Positions 27,193-38,747 of a DNA stretch of 64,000 nucleotides are shown piece by piece. Positions within the stretch are counted from its first letter, which is position 1. Each line of letters begins with the position of its first letter. This DNA is from Herbaspirillum rhizosphaerae (lineage in GTDB: Bacteria > Pseudomonadota > Gammaproteobacteria > Burkholderiales > Burkholderiaceae_D), in NCBI RefSeq assembly GCF_001189965.1, contig NZ_LFLU01000017.1:1-64000 (forward strand). The letters are read 5' to 3'. Under the pieces are notes generated by a model. It worked only from the letters and a program-made list of their open reading frames with translations, searched no databases and was not told the origin of the DNA. The position numbers were made by a program, and so were the translations under genes.

Positions 27193-27231
27193 GCGTTCTC
27201 CGCTAGATAAGTAAGAGATTGGGCGAGCGGA

Positions 27232-28368
27232 TCAGCGCTCGACCACAAAGCCCGTTACGTTGGCGCGCTGACGGATCAGTTGCGCGGCGTCCATGGCGGC
27301 AGGACGGCTGGCGTAAGGACCGGCGTAGAGGCGATAGAGTCCGTTGACGACCACGGTTTCCAGCTTGTCGACGGCGCCGCTCAGGTTTTGCATCAGCTTG
27401 TCGCGCGCGCTGCGGGCGTTGGCTTCCTGGGCATAAGCGCCGAACTGCAAATAGAAACCGCTCGCCAACGCCGCCGTGCTTCCGTTTTCGCCGGTTGCCG
27501 TGCCGCCGGCTGGCTGCGTTGCGGCGGCCGTTGTCATGGCGATCGGGACGATCTGGCCTGGCGGCGCGACGCTGCCCACCGATACCGCCGACGTTGCCGG
27601 CGCGTTGTTGGCGGCATTCACCGGCACCGGCGCGGCCGTGACGCCATTGCGCTTGTTCTCCGCGATGCGGTTGATTTCATCCGGCAACAGGCGCTCCACT
27701 TCCAGTTCGCTGCTGCCGGAGGACAAGTAGCCCAGCTTCAGCGCGGCGGTGTACGACAAGTCGATGATGCGGGTCGAATGGAAAGGTCCGCGATCGTTGA
27801 TGCGCACAATGACTTGCGCGCCGGTCTTCAGGTTGGTGACGCGGGCGTAGGACGGAATCGGCAAGGTCGGATGCGCGGCCGTCATCTTGTACATGTCGTA
27901 AAGCTCGCCCGACGAGGTCTTCTGGCCGTGGAATTTCTTGCCGTACCAGCTGCCGATGCCGCGCTGCTTGAACGGACGGTCGTCGGTAATCGGCGTGTAG
28001 GTTTTGCCGAACACGACATAAGGACGGCTGCCGGCCCTGGAAAACGGTTCGACCTTGGGATCGGCGTCCGGCGTATCGAGCAGGCCGTCAGGCGGCTGGT
28101 CGCCCGGGCCGTCATCCTTGTAGTAACCGCCGCGGCCCGAACCTGCCGCCGGCAGCGCCGGCAACGGTTTGCCGTTGGCAGTGCGCGCCGCCGGCGTCGA
28201 TGCGGCCGGAGACGGCGCGGGCGTGTTCAGCGACGGCGCGCTGCTGCAGGCGGCCAGCGCCAGCGGCGCCAGAATGGAAACGTAACGCAGCAGGCACGAT
28301 ATGCGCAGTGGACGCACCAGACGCGCCGAACATGCGGAGAGTGCCGCGGGGGCAAAGAAAACTCGCAT
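27232..28368 (-). CDS. rlpA: RlpA septal-ring lipoprotein / lytic transglycosylase
   Basis: The 378-residue lipoprotein has a long positively charged n-region and a lipobox LAAC near residue 41. Then come a double-psi beta-barrel RlpA domain (GIGSWYGKKFHGQKTSSGE through INDRGPFHSTRIIDLS) and a C-terminal SPOR domain (about 305-378, beginning GFYLQFGAYA) that binds denuded septal glycan. Between the domains is an Ala/Pro/Thr-rich linker. RlpA cleaves peptidoglycan strands lacking stem peptides. It closes the elongasome gene run, 140 bp after rodA. The ATG has a GGAAAG site. Confidence 0.93.
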   Translation of the reverse strand: MRVFFAPAALSACSARLVRPLRISCLLRYVSILAPLALAACSSAPSLNTPAPSPAASTPAARTANGKPLPALPAAGSGRGGYYKDDGPGDQPPDGLLDTPDADPKVEPFSRAGSRPYVVFGKTYTPITDDRPFKQRGIGSWYGKKFHGQKTSSGELYDMYKMTAAHPTLPIPSYARVTNLKTGAQVIVRINDRGPFHSTRIIDLSYTAALKLGYLSSGSSELEVERLLPDEINRIAENKRNGVTAAPVPVNAANNAPATSAVSVGSVAPPGQIVPIAMTTAAATQPAGGTATGENGSTAALASGFYLQFGAYAQEANARSARDKLMQNLSGAVDKLETVVVNGLYRLYAGPYASRPAAMDAAQLIRQRANVTGFVVER

Positions 28369-28508
28369 TGCAATCTTTCCAGACTTGTTAGTTTTATCAG
28401 GCTTGCAAACTTGGGCAAGCGCAACGATACCAGAGTATCGGAAGCATCCCTGAAATGTCTGTCAGGAAAAACTGATCTTACAAAAGGAAACTTCCCGAAC
28501 AACCAGTC

Positions 28509-29618
28509 CTAGGTCTGCACCAGCTTGCGATGCCGCTGAATGCTCATCAGAATGCCCGCGCCCAGGCCCAGCGTGACCAGCGCGGTGCCGCCGTAACTCA
28601 TGAACGGCAACGGCACACCGACCACCGGCAAAATGCCGCTGACCATGCCCATGTTCACGAAGGCGTAGGTGAAGAAAATCATGGTGATCGCGCCGCCCAG
28701 CAGGCGCGTGAACAGCGTCGGCGCATTGGCCGTGATCATCAGCCCGCGGCCGATCAGCAGCAGATACAGGAACAGCAGGATCAGGTTGCCGATCAGGCCG
28801 AACTCTTCCGAATACACCGAAAAGATGAAGTCGGTGGTGCGTTCCGGGATGAATTCCAGATGCGTCTGGGTGCCCATCAGCCAGCCTTTGCCGGTAATGC
28901 CGCCGGAACCGATGGCGATGGTCGACTGGATGATGTGGAAACCCTTGCCCAGCGGATCGGAGGTCGGATCGATCAGCATCATCACGCGCTGGCGCTGGTA
29001 ATCGTGCAGCACCGACCAGATCACGGGCAAGCTGGCGGCGCCGGCGATGACCAGTCCGGTCAGCACCTTCCACGACAAACCCGCAAAGAAGATCACATAG
29101 AAACCGGCCGCCAGCACCAGTACGCCGGTGCCGAGATCCGGCTGGCGGATGATCAGGCCGACCGGCACCGCCAGCAGCACCCCCGCGATCAGGAACACGG
29201 GCCAGCGGATCATGCCTTCGCGCTTCTGGAAGTACCAGGCCAGCATCAGCGGCATGGCGATCTTCATGATTTCGGACGGCTGCACGACCATACCGATATT
29301 GAGCCAGCGGCGCGAGCCTTTCTTGACGATGCCGAACACCGCCACGGCAACCAGCAGCGCCACGCCGATGGTGTAAATCGGCACGGCGAAGCGCAGCAGC
29401 GTCTGCGGCGAGACATTGGCCGCAATCCACATGACGATGAAGGCGACCAGAATATTGCGCAACTGGTCTTCGACGCGGCCGGGGAAGTTCATGCCCGCCG
29501 AATACAGCGTGACGATGCCGACCGACATGATCAGGAAAATAATCAGCGACAGCGCGCCGTCAAACACCGCCAGGTGCGGTTTGATGATTTGCCAGAGGGG
29601 AGGCCGGTGCAAGCTCAT
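28509..29618 (-). CDS. rodA: RodA peptidoglycan glycosyltransferase
   Basis: The 369-residue SEDS-family membrane protein has about ten helices and the conserved segments KGSRRWLNIG, QPSEIMKIAMPL, RQPDLGTGVL and SYGGTALV. It polymerises lipid II into glycan strands and works with PBP2 in the elongasome. I place the start at ATG 29618. An in-frame TTG at 29630 overlaps the mrdA stop but lies directly against the only ribosome binding site (GAGGGA). Coupling to mrdA is likely either way. Confidence 0.94.
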   Translation of the reverse strand: MSLHRPPLWQIIKPHLAVFDGALSLIIFLIMSVGIVTLYSAGMNFPGRVEDQLRNILVAFIVMWIAANVSPQTLLRFAVPIYTIGVALLVAVAVFGIVKKGSRRWLNIGMVVQPSEIMKIAMPLMLAWYFQKREGMIRWPVFLIAGVLLAVPVGLIIRQPDLGTGVLVLAAGFYVIFFAGLSWKVLTGLVIAGAASLPVIWSVLHDYQRQRVMMLIDPTSDPLGKGFHIIQSTIAIGSGGITGKGWLMGTQTHLEFIPERTTDFIFSVYSEEFGLIGNLILLFLYLLLIGRGLMITANAPTLFTRLLGGAITMIFFTYAFVNMGMVSGILPVVGVPLPFMSYGGTALVTLGLGAGILMSIQRHRKLVQT

Positions 29619-29626
29619 GGTGTTGT

Positions 29627-31576
29627 TCAATCCCTCAGATCGTTGCCGACCGGATCCGGTCCGGAGGTGGTTGCGGCGGTAGCAGCGGCGTCATCGCCCT
29701 TGCCGGCCGGTTTGGCCTTGTCGCCGGGACGCTTGCCGAGCAGATAGAAATCGATCGCCTTGCGCGCCAGCGGCGCGGCGGCTTCCGCACCCCATCCGCC
29801 GTTTTCGACGATGACCGCCAAGGCGATGCGCGGCTTGTCGGCCGGGGCGAACGCCGTGAACAACGCATTATCCAGCAGATGCGTGGCGAGGCGCTTGGCG
29901 TCGTACTTTTCGTTCTTCTTGATTGACACCACCTGGGCGGTGCCGCTCTTGCCGGCCGAGGTGTATTCGGTGCCGGCGAAGACGCGCGCGCCGGTGCCTT
30001 CCTTGTTCACGCCGACCATGGCTTGCTTGATGACGTCGATGTTTTCCTGCTTGAGCGGAATACGATAGCTCTCCTTCGGCACGGTCACGGTGCGCTCGTG
30101 CGTGACGCCGTCTTCGATCATCTTGACCAGATGCGGCTTCATGACGATGCCGTTGTTGGCCAGGGTCGCGGTGGCGTGCGCCAGCTGGATCGGCGTGAAG
30201 GCGTTGTAACCCTGGCCGATGCCCAGCGAAATGGTTTCGCCGGCGTACCACTTGCGCTGCTCCGGCTTGCGGTAGGCGTTGGCCTTCCAGGTGGTCGACG
30301 GCAGCAGGCCCTTGCGTTCGTGCTCGAGGTCGATGCCGGTGATCTGGCCGAAGCCGAACGGCTTCATGAAATCGTGGATGGCGTCGACGCCAAGGTCGTT
30401 GGCCAGCATGTAATAGTAGGTATCGCAGGACACCACGATCGAGCGGTACATGTCGACCACGCCGTGGCCGCCTTCCTTGTCGTCGCGGAACTTGTGGTTG
30501 CCGAGCCAGAAGTAACCCGGATCGCGGATGGAGTCGGACGGCTTGCGCTTGCCCAGCTCCAGCGCCGCCAGCGCCATGAACGGCTTGTAGGTCGACCCGG
30601 GCGGATAGGTGCCGGACAGCGGACGATTGATCAGCGGACGGTCGGGCGAGTTGTTCAGCTCGTCCCAGGTTTGCTGGTCGATGCCTTCGACAAAAACGTT
30701 GGGGTCGAACGAAGGCTGCGACACGTAGGCCAGGATGTCGCCGGTGGCGGGATCGATCGCCACCAGTGCGCCCTTGCGGTCGCCGAAGGCTTCTTCGATG
30801 ACTTTTTGCAGCTCGATGTCGATCGACAGGATCAGGTTCTGGCCCGGGCTGGCCGGCGTGCGCGACAGCGTACGCACGGCGCGGCCGCCGGCGGAGATTT
30901 CCACCTCTTCGTAGCCGGTGGTGCCGTGGAGCTGGGTTTCGTAACTCTTTTCCAGGCCTTCCTTGCCGATGTAGTCGGTGCCGTTGTAGTTGGCTTCGTC
31001 GTCGGAGTCGGCAATGCGGTCGGCATCGCGCTGGCTGATGCGGCCGATGTAGCCGATCACGTGCGCGGCGGTCTTGCCGTAAGGATATTGGCGGAACAGG
31101 CGCGCCTGGATGTCGACGCCGGGAAAGCGGTAGCGCTGCGCGGTGAACTTGGCGACTTCTTCGTCGGTCAGGCGCGTGCGGATCGGCAGGCTTTCAAAGT
31201 TCTTGGATTCTTCCTGCAGCTTGCGGAAGCGGCGCCGGTCCTTGGGCTGGATGTCGACCAGCGTACCGAGTTCGTCGACCAGCTCGTCGAGGCCCATGGT
31301 GATCTTGGACGGCGTGATTTCCAGCGTGTAGGCGGAATAGTTGCGCGCCAGCACGACGCCATTGCGATCCAGGATCAGGCCGCGGTTGGGCACGATGGGC
31401 ACCACCGAGATGCGGTTTTCTTCCGCCTGCGCCGCATAGGCGTCGTGGCGGACGATCTGCAGCCAGATGAAGCGCGCCGTCAGCAGGCTGAAACAAACGA
31501 GCACCAGCATCGCCACTGCGAACAGGCGCAGCCGGAAGAGCTTGAGTTCATGCTCGGTGTTTTTGAATTCTGTCAT
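29627..31576 (-). CDS. mrdA: Penicillin-binding protein 2 (class B transpeptidase)
   Basis: The 649-residue protein has a single N-terminal membrane anchor (about residues 15-37), a pedestal domain, and a transpeptidase domain with the active serine in GSTYKPFMAL, the second motif SCD in VVSCDTYYY and the third motif KSG in AGKSGTAQV. It cross-links sidewall peptidoglycan with RodA. The C-terminal tail, rich in Gly, Asp and Ala, is low-complexity. Gene order mreD-mrdA-rodA is the standard betaproteobacterial elongasome operon. It starts 26 bp after mreD. Confidence 0.95.
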   Translation of the reverse strand: MTEFKNTEHELKLFRLRLFAVAMLVLVCFSLLTARFIWLQIVRHDAYAAQAEENRISVVPIVPNRGLILDRNGVVLARNYSAYTLEITPSKITMGLDELVDELGTLVDIQPKDRRRFRKLQEESKNFESLPIRTRLTDEEVAKFTAQRYRFPGVDIQARLFRQYPYGKTAAHVIGYIGRISQRDADRIADSDDEANYNGTDYIGKEGLEKSYETQLHGTTGYEEVEISAGGRAVRTLSRTPASPGQNLILSIDIELQKVIEEAFGDRKGALVAIDPATGDILAYVSQPSFDPNVFVEGIDQQTWDELNNSPDRPLINRPLSGTYPPGSTYKPFMALAALELGKRKPSDSIRDPGYFWLGNHKFRDDKEGGHGVVDMYRSIVVSCDTYYYMLANDLGVDAIHDFMKPFGFGQITGIDLEHERKGLLPSTTWKANAYRKPEQRKWYAGETISLGIGQGYNAFTPIQLAHATATLANNGIVMKPHLVKMIEDGVTHERTVTVPKESYRIPLKQENIDVIKQAMVGVNKEGTGARVFAGTEYTSAGKSGTAQVVSIKKNEKYDAKRLATHLLDNALFTAFAPADKPRIALAVIVENGGWGAEAAAPLARKAIDFYLLGKRPGDKAKPAGKGDDAAATAATTSGPDPVGNDLRD

Positions 31577-31602
31577 GTTGAAGACACGCTCTGCGCTCTG
31601 GT

Positions 31603-32115
31603 CTAGATCGGACGGTTATCGTCGCGATTGATCGCGCGTCGTTGCGGGGCGAGCAGCAGCCATGTCACCAGCGGCCACAACAGCGCGCAGACAAAGCTCT
31701 CGCTGAAGTAATACCAATGCGGGAATTTGCCGCTGACCATCAGGCGCACCACCAGCTGCACGGCTTGCGTGAGCAGCATCAGCGGCAGGATGTGCAGGGC
31801 TTGCGTGCCGACCGGGAACCACAGTACGCGGCGGTGGATCATGATCGAGAAATACGACAGCAGCGTGTAGGCCAATGCGTTCTCGCCCAGCAGCGTGGCT
31901 TCGTTGACGTCCATCAGCAGGCCCATCATGAAGGCGATGCTGATGCCGATCTTGCGCGGCTCGTGGATGGCCCAGAACACCAGCACCAGCGCGACGAAGT
32001 CGGGAACGCCGACCCATTGGCCCCATGGCAGCAGGTTGAGCAGAAAAGCCGCGATCAGACTGATCGCGATGAAAATCGGATTCGCCGGCAGCAGGATGTA
32101 ATGTGGATCGTTCAT
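31603..32115 (-). CDS. mreD: Rod shape-determining protein MreD
   Basis: The 170-residue inner-membrane protein has about five or six hydrophobic helices and the MreD-typical stretches LLPWGQWVGVPDFVALVLVF and FMMGLLMDVNEATLLGENAL. It bridges MreC and the elongasome enzymes. Its ATG overlaps the mreC stop by four bases (ATGA), showing translational coupling. Confidence 0.93.
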   Translation of the reverse strand: MNDPHYILLPANPIFIAISLIAAFLLNLLPWGQWVGVPDFVALVLVFWAIHEPRKIGISIAFMMGLLMDVNEATLLGENALAYTLLSYFSIMIHRRVLWFPVGTQALHILPLMLLTQAVQLVVRLMVSGKFPHWYYFSESFVCALLWPLVTWLLLAPQRRAINRDDNRPI

Positions 32116-33239
32116 CGGGTGCTCTTGGCTGGTTGTGCAGCGGCAGGGGTGGCCGCGGTGGCAGGTTTGGCTGCCGGGACGGCTGGTGTTGCGGGCGCAG
32201 CGGCGGCCGGTTTCGCTGCTGCGGCAGCGGGTGCCGCAGTTGCTGCCGGTGTAGTGGCCGGCGCAGCCGTCGGTGCTTGTCCCTTGCGATCTTCGCTAGG
32301 CGCATCCTTGGCAGGCGCCGCTTCGCCCTCTTTCGCGCTATCGCGGAAACGGCGCTTGAGCAGCTTGTCGGCCTTGTCCAGACCGCCTTCCGGATCCGGA
32401 CGCGGGGCCACGGTCTGCTCGACCAGCAGGATCAGCAACTGCTTGTGGCGATCGACGCCGGCCGACGGCAGGCAGACGATGTGCGCGAAGGCGTCCGTCG
32501 ACTTGGTCTCCACCTGCAGCACGCTGGCCACCGACAGGCCCGGCGGATATACGCCGTCGATACCGGACGTCACCAGCGCATCGCCCTTCTGGATGTCGGC
32601 GTTGGCGGCCATGAACCGCAGATCGAGCACGCCGGACTGGCCGCGGCCGTAAGCCACGCTGCGCAAGCCGTTGCGCAGGACCTGGACCGGGATGGCCTGG
32701 TCCTTGTCGGTCAGCAGGGTCACTTCGGACGTGAACGGAAACACGCGCGTCACCTGGCCGACGATACCGACGTCGTCAATCACCGGCTGGCCGGGCGCTA
32801 CGCCTTGCTGGGAGCCGCGGTTGAGGATGATCTTGCGGGTAAAGGGGTCGCGCGCGTCGTACAGGATCTCGCCGACGATGGATTTGCTCTGGATGCGCTG
32901 CTGCATGCTCAGCAGATTGCGCAGCTGCGTATTCTCGGCGGCCATCTGGCGCTCTTGCTGCAGCAGCTGGGCGGTCATCGCCTGCTGGCGGCGCAAGGCG
33001 TCGTTTTCTTTTTGCAGCGCGTTGAGCGAGTTGAAATAGTCGCCAACCCGGTAGGCGGCGTCGCGCGGCATCAGCGCCACCACCTGGAACGGGTACAAGC
33101 CGGTGCCGACCGCCTGCCGCACCATGGTCAGGGCATGCATGCGCGAATCGACCACCAGCATGATGATGGAGATCAGGGCGAAAAAGCCGGCGCGGGCGCG
33201 GGCCGATGCACCTTGTTTGAAGAGTGGTGGGATATCCAT
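32112..33239 (-). CDS. mreC: Rod shape-determining protein MreC with a long Ala/Pro tail
   Basis: The 375-residue protein has a short cytoplasmic N-terminus, one membrane helix (about residues 15-36), a coiled coil (about 65-110) and the MreC beta domain (GEILYDARDPFTRKIILNRG, DDVGIVGQVTRVFP). The last roughly 73 residues (about 303-375) are almost only Ala, Pro, Lys and Thr and lie beyond the folded core. MreC scaffolds PBP2 activation in the periplasm. It lies between mreB and mreD; the 247-bp mreB-mreC gap holds a GC-rich hairpin at about 33285-33304. Confidence 0.94.
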   Translation of the reverse strand: MDIPPLFKQGASARARAGFFALISIIMLVVDSRMHALTMVRQAVGTGLYPFQVVALMPRDAAYRVGDYFNSLNALQKENDALRRQQAMTAQLLQQERQMAAENTQLRNLLSMQQRIQSKSIVGEILYDARDPFTRKIILNRGSQQGVAPGQPVIDDVGIVGQVTRVFPFTSEVTLLTDKDQAIPVQVLRNGLRSVAYGRGQSGVLDLRFMAANADIQKGDALVTSGIDGVYPPGLSVASVLQVETKSTDAFAHIVCLPSAGVDRHKQLLILLVEQTVAPRPDPEGGLDKADKLLKRRFRDSAKEGEAAPAKDAPSEDRKGQAPTAAPATTPAATAAPAAAAAKPAAAAPATPAVPAAKPATAATPAAAQPAKSTR

Positions 33240-33486
33240 TGATGGTCAGGCCGAGACCGATGCCGGGGAAGCCGAGAACCGCAACAGCCCGCGCAGGGCG
33301 GGCTGGAGGATGAACAGCGGACGGATACCGGGAAGGTTGCAGTCAATATCAGGAAGACAATGCGCCATCGCAGCCGAGATTTCGCCGCTGTGCGAACCGG
33401 AAGTTCGCAGCACCGGCCAAATCTGCTTGTGCTCTGTCATAGGCGCGTTTCAGTTCCTTGAGGTTGACCAGGCTCCTGTAACGGAA

Positions 33487-34705
<1,219 letters not shown>

Positions 34706-34930
34706 TTTATGACTGCGGCGACACAAATCGGCGCCAGCAAGGCATTAGTCCTACATTCTACCTTATAATTTGAGAGAAACCAGCAGGCAAAACTGTCAAT
34801 AATCCTTGCCTGATGCCAGATACTTCTGCGTTTTTACCGGCATTTACCTGCGTAATTGCAAGCGCGTGCATGGTCGACGACGCGATTTTTCAACACACTA
34901 GCTCTCGCGCCCGGCGCGCACCTTCCTATC

Positions 34931-35233
34931 ATGACTCTAGCCCTTTCCGATGTTAAGCGCATTGCCAATCTGTCCCGTCTGGAATTGACAGATGAACAAG
35001 CAGGTCAAACCCTGGACAAACTGAACGGCATTTTCTCCCTGGTCGAACAGATGAAAGCGGTCGACACCACCGGCATCGAGCCGCTGAGCCACCCGATTGC
35101 CGCACTGACCACCGATTTGTCGCTGCGCCTGCGCGAAGACGCCGTGACCGAAACCAATCACCGCGACGACTATCAGAAGCCCGCCCCGGCAACCCAGGAC
35201 GGCCTGTACCTCGTACCCAAGGTCATCGAATAA
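34931..35233 (+). CDS. gatC: Aspartyl/glutamyl-tRNA amidotransferase subunit C
   Basis: The 100-residue protein matches Gat[21 protein letters not shown] at the N-terminus, [21 protein letters not shown] in the middle and the C-terminal [15 protein letters not shown]. It wraps GatA and stabilises the GatCAB complex that converts Glu-tRNA(Gln) and Asp-tRNA(Asn) to the amidated forms. The ATG at 34931 begins the conserved region; no clear ribosome binding site is visible. It lies 72 bp before gatA. Confidence 0.95.
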   Translation: MTLALSDVKRIANLSRLELTDEQAGQTLDKLNGIFSLVEQMKAVDTTGIEPLSHPIAALTTDLSLRLREDAVTETNHRDDYQKPAPATQDGLYLVPKVIE

Positions 35234-35305
35234 TCGCCGCTCGTCACGACATGCGCATCGCGCGTCCGCAGCCTCACAGAACCTGAAAAAACGAATATCT
35301 TTTCC

Positions 35306-36772
35306 ATGCATACCAAGACCATTAAAGAGCTTTCGACGCTACTGCAGACCAAGAAAATCTCGGCGACCGAACTGGCCACTTTATTCCTCGACCGCATCGG
35401 CGGCAGCGACCTCAACGCCTTCCTGCACGTCGACCGCGAACTCACGCTCAGGCAAGCCGCGCAAGCCGACCAACGCATCGCGTCCAACGACGTCACGCCG
35501 CTGACCGGCATTCCGATCGCGCACAAGGACATCTTCGTCACACGCGACTGGCGCACCACGGCCGGTTCGAAGATGCTGGAAAATTATGTAAGCCCGTTTG
35601 ACGCAACCGTGGTGGAACAGTTCAACGCTGCCGGCACTGTTACATTGGGCAAGCTCAACTGCGACGAATTCGCCATGGGCTCGGGTAACGAAAATTCCTA
35701 CTTCGGCCCGGTCAAGAATCCATGGGACAAGACCGCCGTTCCGGGCGGCTCTTCCGGCGGCTCGGCCGCAGCAATCGCCGCGCGCCTGGCGCCGGCAGCG
35801 ACCGCCACCGACACCGGCGGCTCGATCCGCCAACCGTCTTCGCTGTGCGGCGTCACCGGCATCAAGCCGACCTACGGCAGCGTCTCGCGCTACGGCATGA
35901 TCGCGTTTGCCTCCTCGCTCGACCAGGGCGGCCCGATTGCCAAAACCGCCGAAGACTGCGGCCTGCTGCTCAACGCCATGACCGGTTTCGATCAGCGCGA
36001 TTCGACCAGCATCGAACGTCCGAAGGAAGATTTCAACCGCTCGCTCAACGACAGCCTCAAAGGCTTGCGTATCGGCATACCGAAAGAATTCTTCGGCGCC
36101 GGCCTGGCCGCCGATGTTGAACAAGCCGTGCGCGCCGCGCTCAGGGAATACGAAAAACTCGGCGCCACGCTGGTCGATATTTCGCTGCCGAAAACCGAGC
36201 TGTCGATCCCCGTGTATTACGTGATCGCGCCAGCGGAAGCGTCGTCGAACCTCTCGCGTTTCGACGGTGTGCGCTACGGCCACCGCGCCGCCGATTACAA
36301 GGATCTCGCCGACATGTACAAGAAGTCGCGCGCAGAAGGTTTCGGCGATGAAGTGAAGCGCCGCATTCTGGTCGGCGCCTATGTGTTGTCGCACGGTTAT
36401 TACGACGCCTACTACTTGCAGGCGCAAAAAATCCGCCGCCTGATCGCGCAGGAATTCCAGAACGCGCTGCTCGGCCCGGACCGTCAATGCGACGTCATCA
36501 TGGGTCCCGTGTCGCCGACCGTGGCATGGGATCTGGGCGACAAAACCGACGACCCGATTGCCAACTACCTGGCCGATATCTTCACGCTGTCGACCAGCCT
36601 GGCAGGCTTGCCGGGCATGTCGATTCCCTGCGGTTTCGGTCAGGGTGAAAAGAACGGCAAGCGTCCGGTCGGCCTGCAAATCATCGGCAGCTACTACGAT
36701 GAAGCGCGCCTGCTGAACGTCGCGCACCAGTACCAGCAAGTCACCGATTGGCATTTGCGCGCGCCGGCTTAA
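35306..36772 (+). CDS. gatA: Aspartyl/glutamyl-tRNA amidotransferase subunit A
   Basis: The 488-residue amidase-signature enzyme has the Ser-cisSer-Lys triad: the lysine in [11 protein letters not shown], the serines in [14 protein letters not shown] and [10 protein letters not shown]. It releases ammonia from glutamine for transfer to misacylated tRNA. Length is normal. It is followed by a 153-bp gap with a palindromic element before gatB, instead of the tight spacing common in gat operons. Confidence 0.97.
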   Translation: MHTKTIKELSTLLQTKKISATELATLFLDRIGGSDLNAFLHVDRELTLRQAAQADQRIASNDVTPLTGIPIAHKDIFVTRDWRTTAGSKMLENYVSPFDATVVEQFNAAGTVTLGKLNCDEFAMGSGNENSYFGPVKNPWDKTAVPGGSSGGSAAAIAARLAPAATATDTGGSIRQPSSLCGVTGIKPTYGSVSRYGMIAFASSLDQGGPIAKTAEDCGLLLNAMTGFDQRDSTSIERPKEDFNRSLNDSLKGLRIGIPKEFFGAGLAADVEQAVRAALREYEKLGATLVDISLPKTELSIPVYYVIAPAEASSNLSRFDGVRYGHRAADYKDLADMYKKSRAEGFGDEVKRRILVGAYVLSHGYYDAYYLQAQKIRRLIAQEFQNALLGPDRQCDVIMGPVSPTVAWDLGDKTDDPIANYLADIFTLSTSLAGLPGMSIPCGFGQGEKNGKRPVGLQIIGSYYDEARLLNVAHQYQQVTDWHLRAPA

Positions 36773-36798
36773 TTGCCTTGCGCAGATAAGAAATAATG

Positions 36799-36896
36799 GG
36801 ACTTACGCAAAATTGTCCTGGCTAGGCGTGCTGACGAAGACAGTACGGCGTACGGCGAGGAAGCACAACGACGTCAGGGCGGTTTTGCGTAAGTCC
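36799..36896. repeat. Palindromic element between gatA and gatB
   Basis: Left arm 36799-36820 (GGACTTACGCAAAA then TTGTCCTG) and right arm 36875-36896 (CAGGGCGG then TTTTGCGTAAGTCC) pair over 22 bp. The three mismatches are C/T changes that would remain G-U pairs in RNA. The 54-base interior contains overlapping GTAC-type motifs. It nearly fills the gatA-gatB gap. GGACTTACGCAAAA-type ends recur, from memory, as intergenic repeats in related genomes, but I cannot confirm copy number here. Confidence 0.75.
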
Positions 36897-36925
36897 TGAC
36901 GAATACAGAATCAGCGAGGAATACT

Positions 36926-38386
36926 ATGCAGTGGGAAGTCGTCATCGGTCTGGAAACGCACACACAGCTTTCGACCGAATCCAAAATTTTCAGCGGCTCG
37001 TCGACACAGTTCGGCTCTGCTCCCAACACCCAGGCCAGCCCGGTCGATCTGGCATTGCCGGGCGTCTTGCCGGTGCTGAACAAAGGCGCGGTCGAACGCG
37101 CCATCCAGTTCGGCCTGGCCATCGGCGCAACGATCGCGCCGCGCTCCGTTTTTGCGCGCAAAAACTACTTCTATCCCGACCTGCCGAAGGGCTATCAGAT
37201 CAGCCAGTTTGAAATTCCGGTGGTCCAGGGCGGCAAGATTTCCTTCGTGATGGAAAAAGACGGCAAGGCAGAAATCAAGACCCTGCAACTGACCCGCGCC
37301 CACCTCGAAGAAGACGCCGGCAAGTCGCTGCACGAAGACTACCAGGGCATGAGCGGCATCGACCTCAACCGCGCCGGCACGCCGCTGCTGGAAATCGTCA
37401 CCGAACCCGACATGCGCAGCGCCGCTGAAGCCGTCGCCTACGCCAAGGCCCTGCACTCGCTGGTGATGTGGCTCGGCATCTGCGACGGCAACATGCAGGA
37501 AGGCTCGTTCCGCTGCGACGCCAACGTCTCCGTGCGCCCGGTAGGCCAGAAGGAATACGGCACCCGCTGCGAGATCAAGAACCTCAACTCCTTCCGCTTC
37601 ATGGAAGACGCGATCAACTACGAAGTGCGCCGCCAGGTCGAGCTCATCGAAGACGGCGGCACCGTCGTGCAGGAAACGCGCCTCTACGATCCGGACAAGA
37701 AAGAAACGCGCTCCATGCGCAGCAAGGAAGACGCGCAGGATTACCGCTACTTCCCCGACCCCGACCTGCCGCCGCTGGTCATCGCGCAAGAATGGATAGC
37801 ACGCGTGAAGGCCTCCATGCCGGAACTGCCGGGCGCCATGCGCGAGCGCTTCGTCAACGACTACGGCCTGCCCGAATACGACGCCGCCGTGCTCACGCAA
37901 TCGAAGTCGATGGCCTCCTACTTTGAAGCCGTCGTCACTGCGGCCGGCAAAGAGCAGGCCAAGCCCGCCGCCAACTGGCTCATGGGCGACGTCGCCTCCA
38001 CTCTCAACCGCGAAGACACCGACATCGCCGACGCTCCCGTCAGCGCCGTGCAACTGTCACTGCTGTTGAAACGCATCGCCGATGGCACGATCTCCAACAA
38101 GATCGCCAAGGAAGTCTTCGCCGGCATGTGGGAAGCCAAGTCCGGCAAAGACACGCTCGCCGACGACATCATCGACGCCAAGGGCCTCAAGCAAATCTCC
38201 GACAGCGGCGCGCTGGAAACGATCGTCGATCAGGTGCTGGCGGCGAATGAAAAATCGGTGGCGGAATTCCGCTCGGGCAAGGAACAAGCCATCAACGCCT
38301 TGATCGGCCAGGCCATGAAGGCGACCAAGGGCAAGGCGAATCCGGCGCAGCTGACGGAGCTGTTGCGCAAGAAACTGACAGCGTAA
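36926..38386 (+). CDS. gatB: Aspartyl/glutamyl-tRNA amidotransferase subunit B
   Basis: The 486-residue protein starts [15 protein letters not shown] and carries the GatB kinase-like segments [19 protein letters not shown] and [17 protein letters not shown] YqeY-like tail domain (about 340-486) binds the tRNA elbow. It activates the tRNA-bound acid with ATP and receives ammonia from GatA. Length and ending are normal. It is the last gene of gatCAB; no clear terminator follows in the 361-bp gap downstream. Confidence 0.97.
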   Translation: MQWEVVIGLETHTQLSTESKIFSGSSTQFGSAPNTQASPVDLALPGVLPVLNKGAVERAIQFGLAIGATIAPRSVFARKNYFYPDLPKGYQISQFEIPVVQGGKISFVMEKDGKAEIKTLQLTRAHLEEDAGKSLHEDYQGMSGIDLNRAGTPLLEIVTEPDMRSAAEAVAYAKALHSLVMWLGICDGNMQEGSFRCDANVSVRPVGQKEYGTRCEIKNLNSFRFMEDAINYEVRRQVELIEDGGTVVQETRLYDPDKKETRSMRSKEDAQDYRYFPDPDLPPLVIAQEWIARVKASMPELPGAMRERFVNDYGLPEYDAAVLTQSKSMASYFEAVVTAAGKEQAKPAANWLMGDVASTLNREDTDIADAPVSAVQLSLLLKRIADGTISNKIAKEVFAGMWEAKSGKDTLADDIIDAKGLKQISDSGALETIVDQVLAANEKSVAEFRSGKEQAINALIGQAMKATKGKANPAQLTELLRKKLTA

Positions 38387-38747
38387 TAAGACTGCTGTTT
38401 TAAGTAGTAAATGGTCGGGAACATCAACGGCATTCGCTTGTTGTTGTCCCGGCCACCATTCAGGTACGCAATGCAGTTGCCGGTCACCGCCACAAATCCC
38501 CATCTGCGACAACCTGTGCGCTCTACTCCATGTCGCCGCTGAATAGCGCGAGAATCCGACCGCTACTCCCTACGTCAAATCTCCCCTATCAGACAGTGAG
38601 AACAAAAACCGCATATCGATATGAAGTCTTATTCGTTGATCCCATCCCTCTGTCGCTGTGTAATGCTTTTTTAGCCTTATCCAAGGCGGAGCCGCCATCC
38701 CTGCCATCCTATGACGCGTGCCGCCTTTTCATGGAGCCAGCACCGAC
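38387..38747. other. Intergenic gap before the dioxygenase gene
   Basis: This 361-bp stretch between gatB and the TauD-family gene has no ORF with convincing start signals on either strand and no strong hairpin. It is moderately AT-rich around 38580-38660, probably promoter DNA for the downstream gene. I see nothing else in it. Confidence 0.5.

Noticed and set aside
33246-33440. 64-codon minus-strand ORF filling the mreB-mreC gap
   Set aside because: The spacing to both neighbours is tempting, but the ribosome site is poor, the composition is not protein-like and part of it is a GC-rich hairpin.
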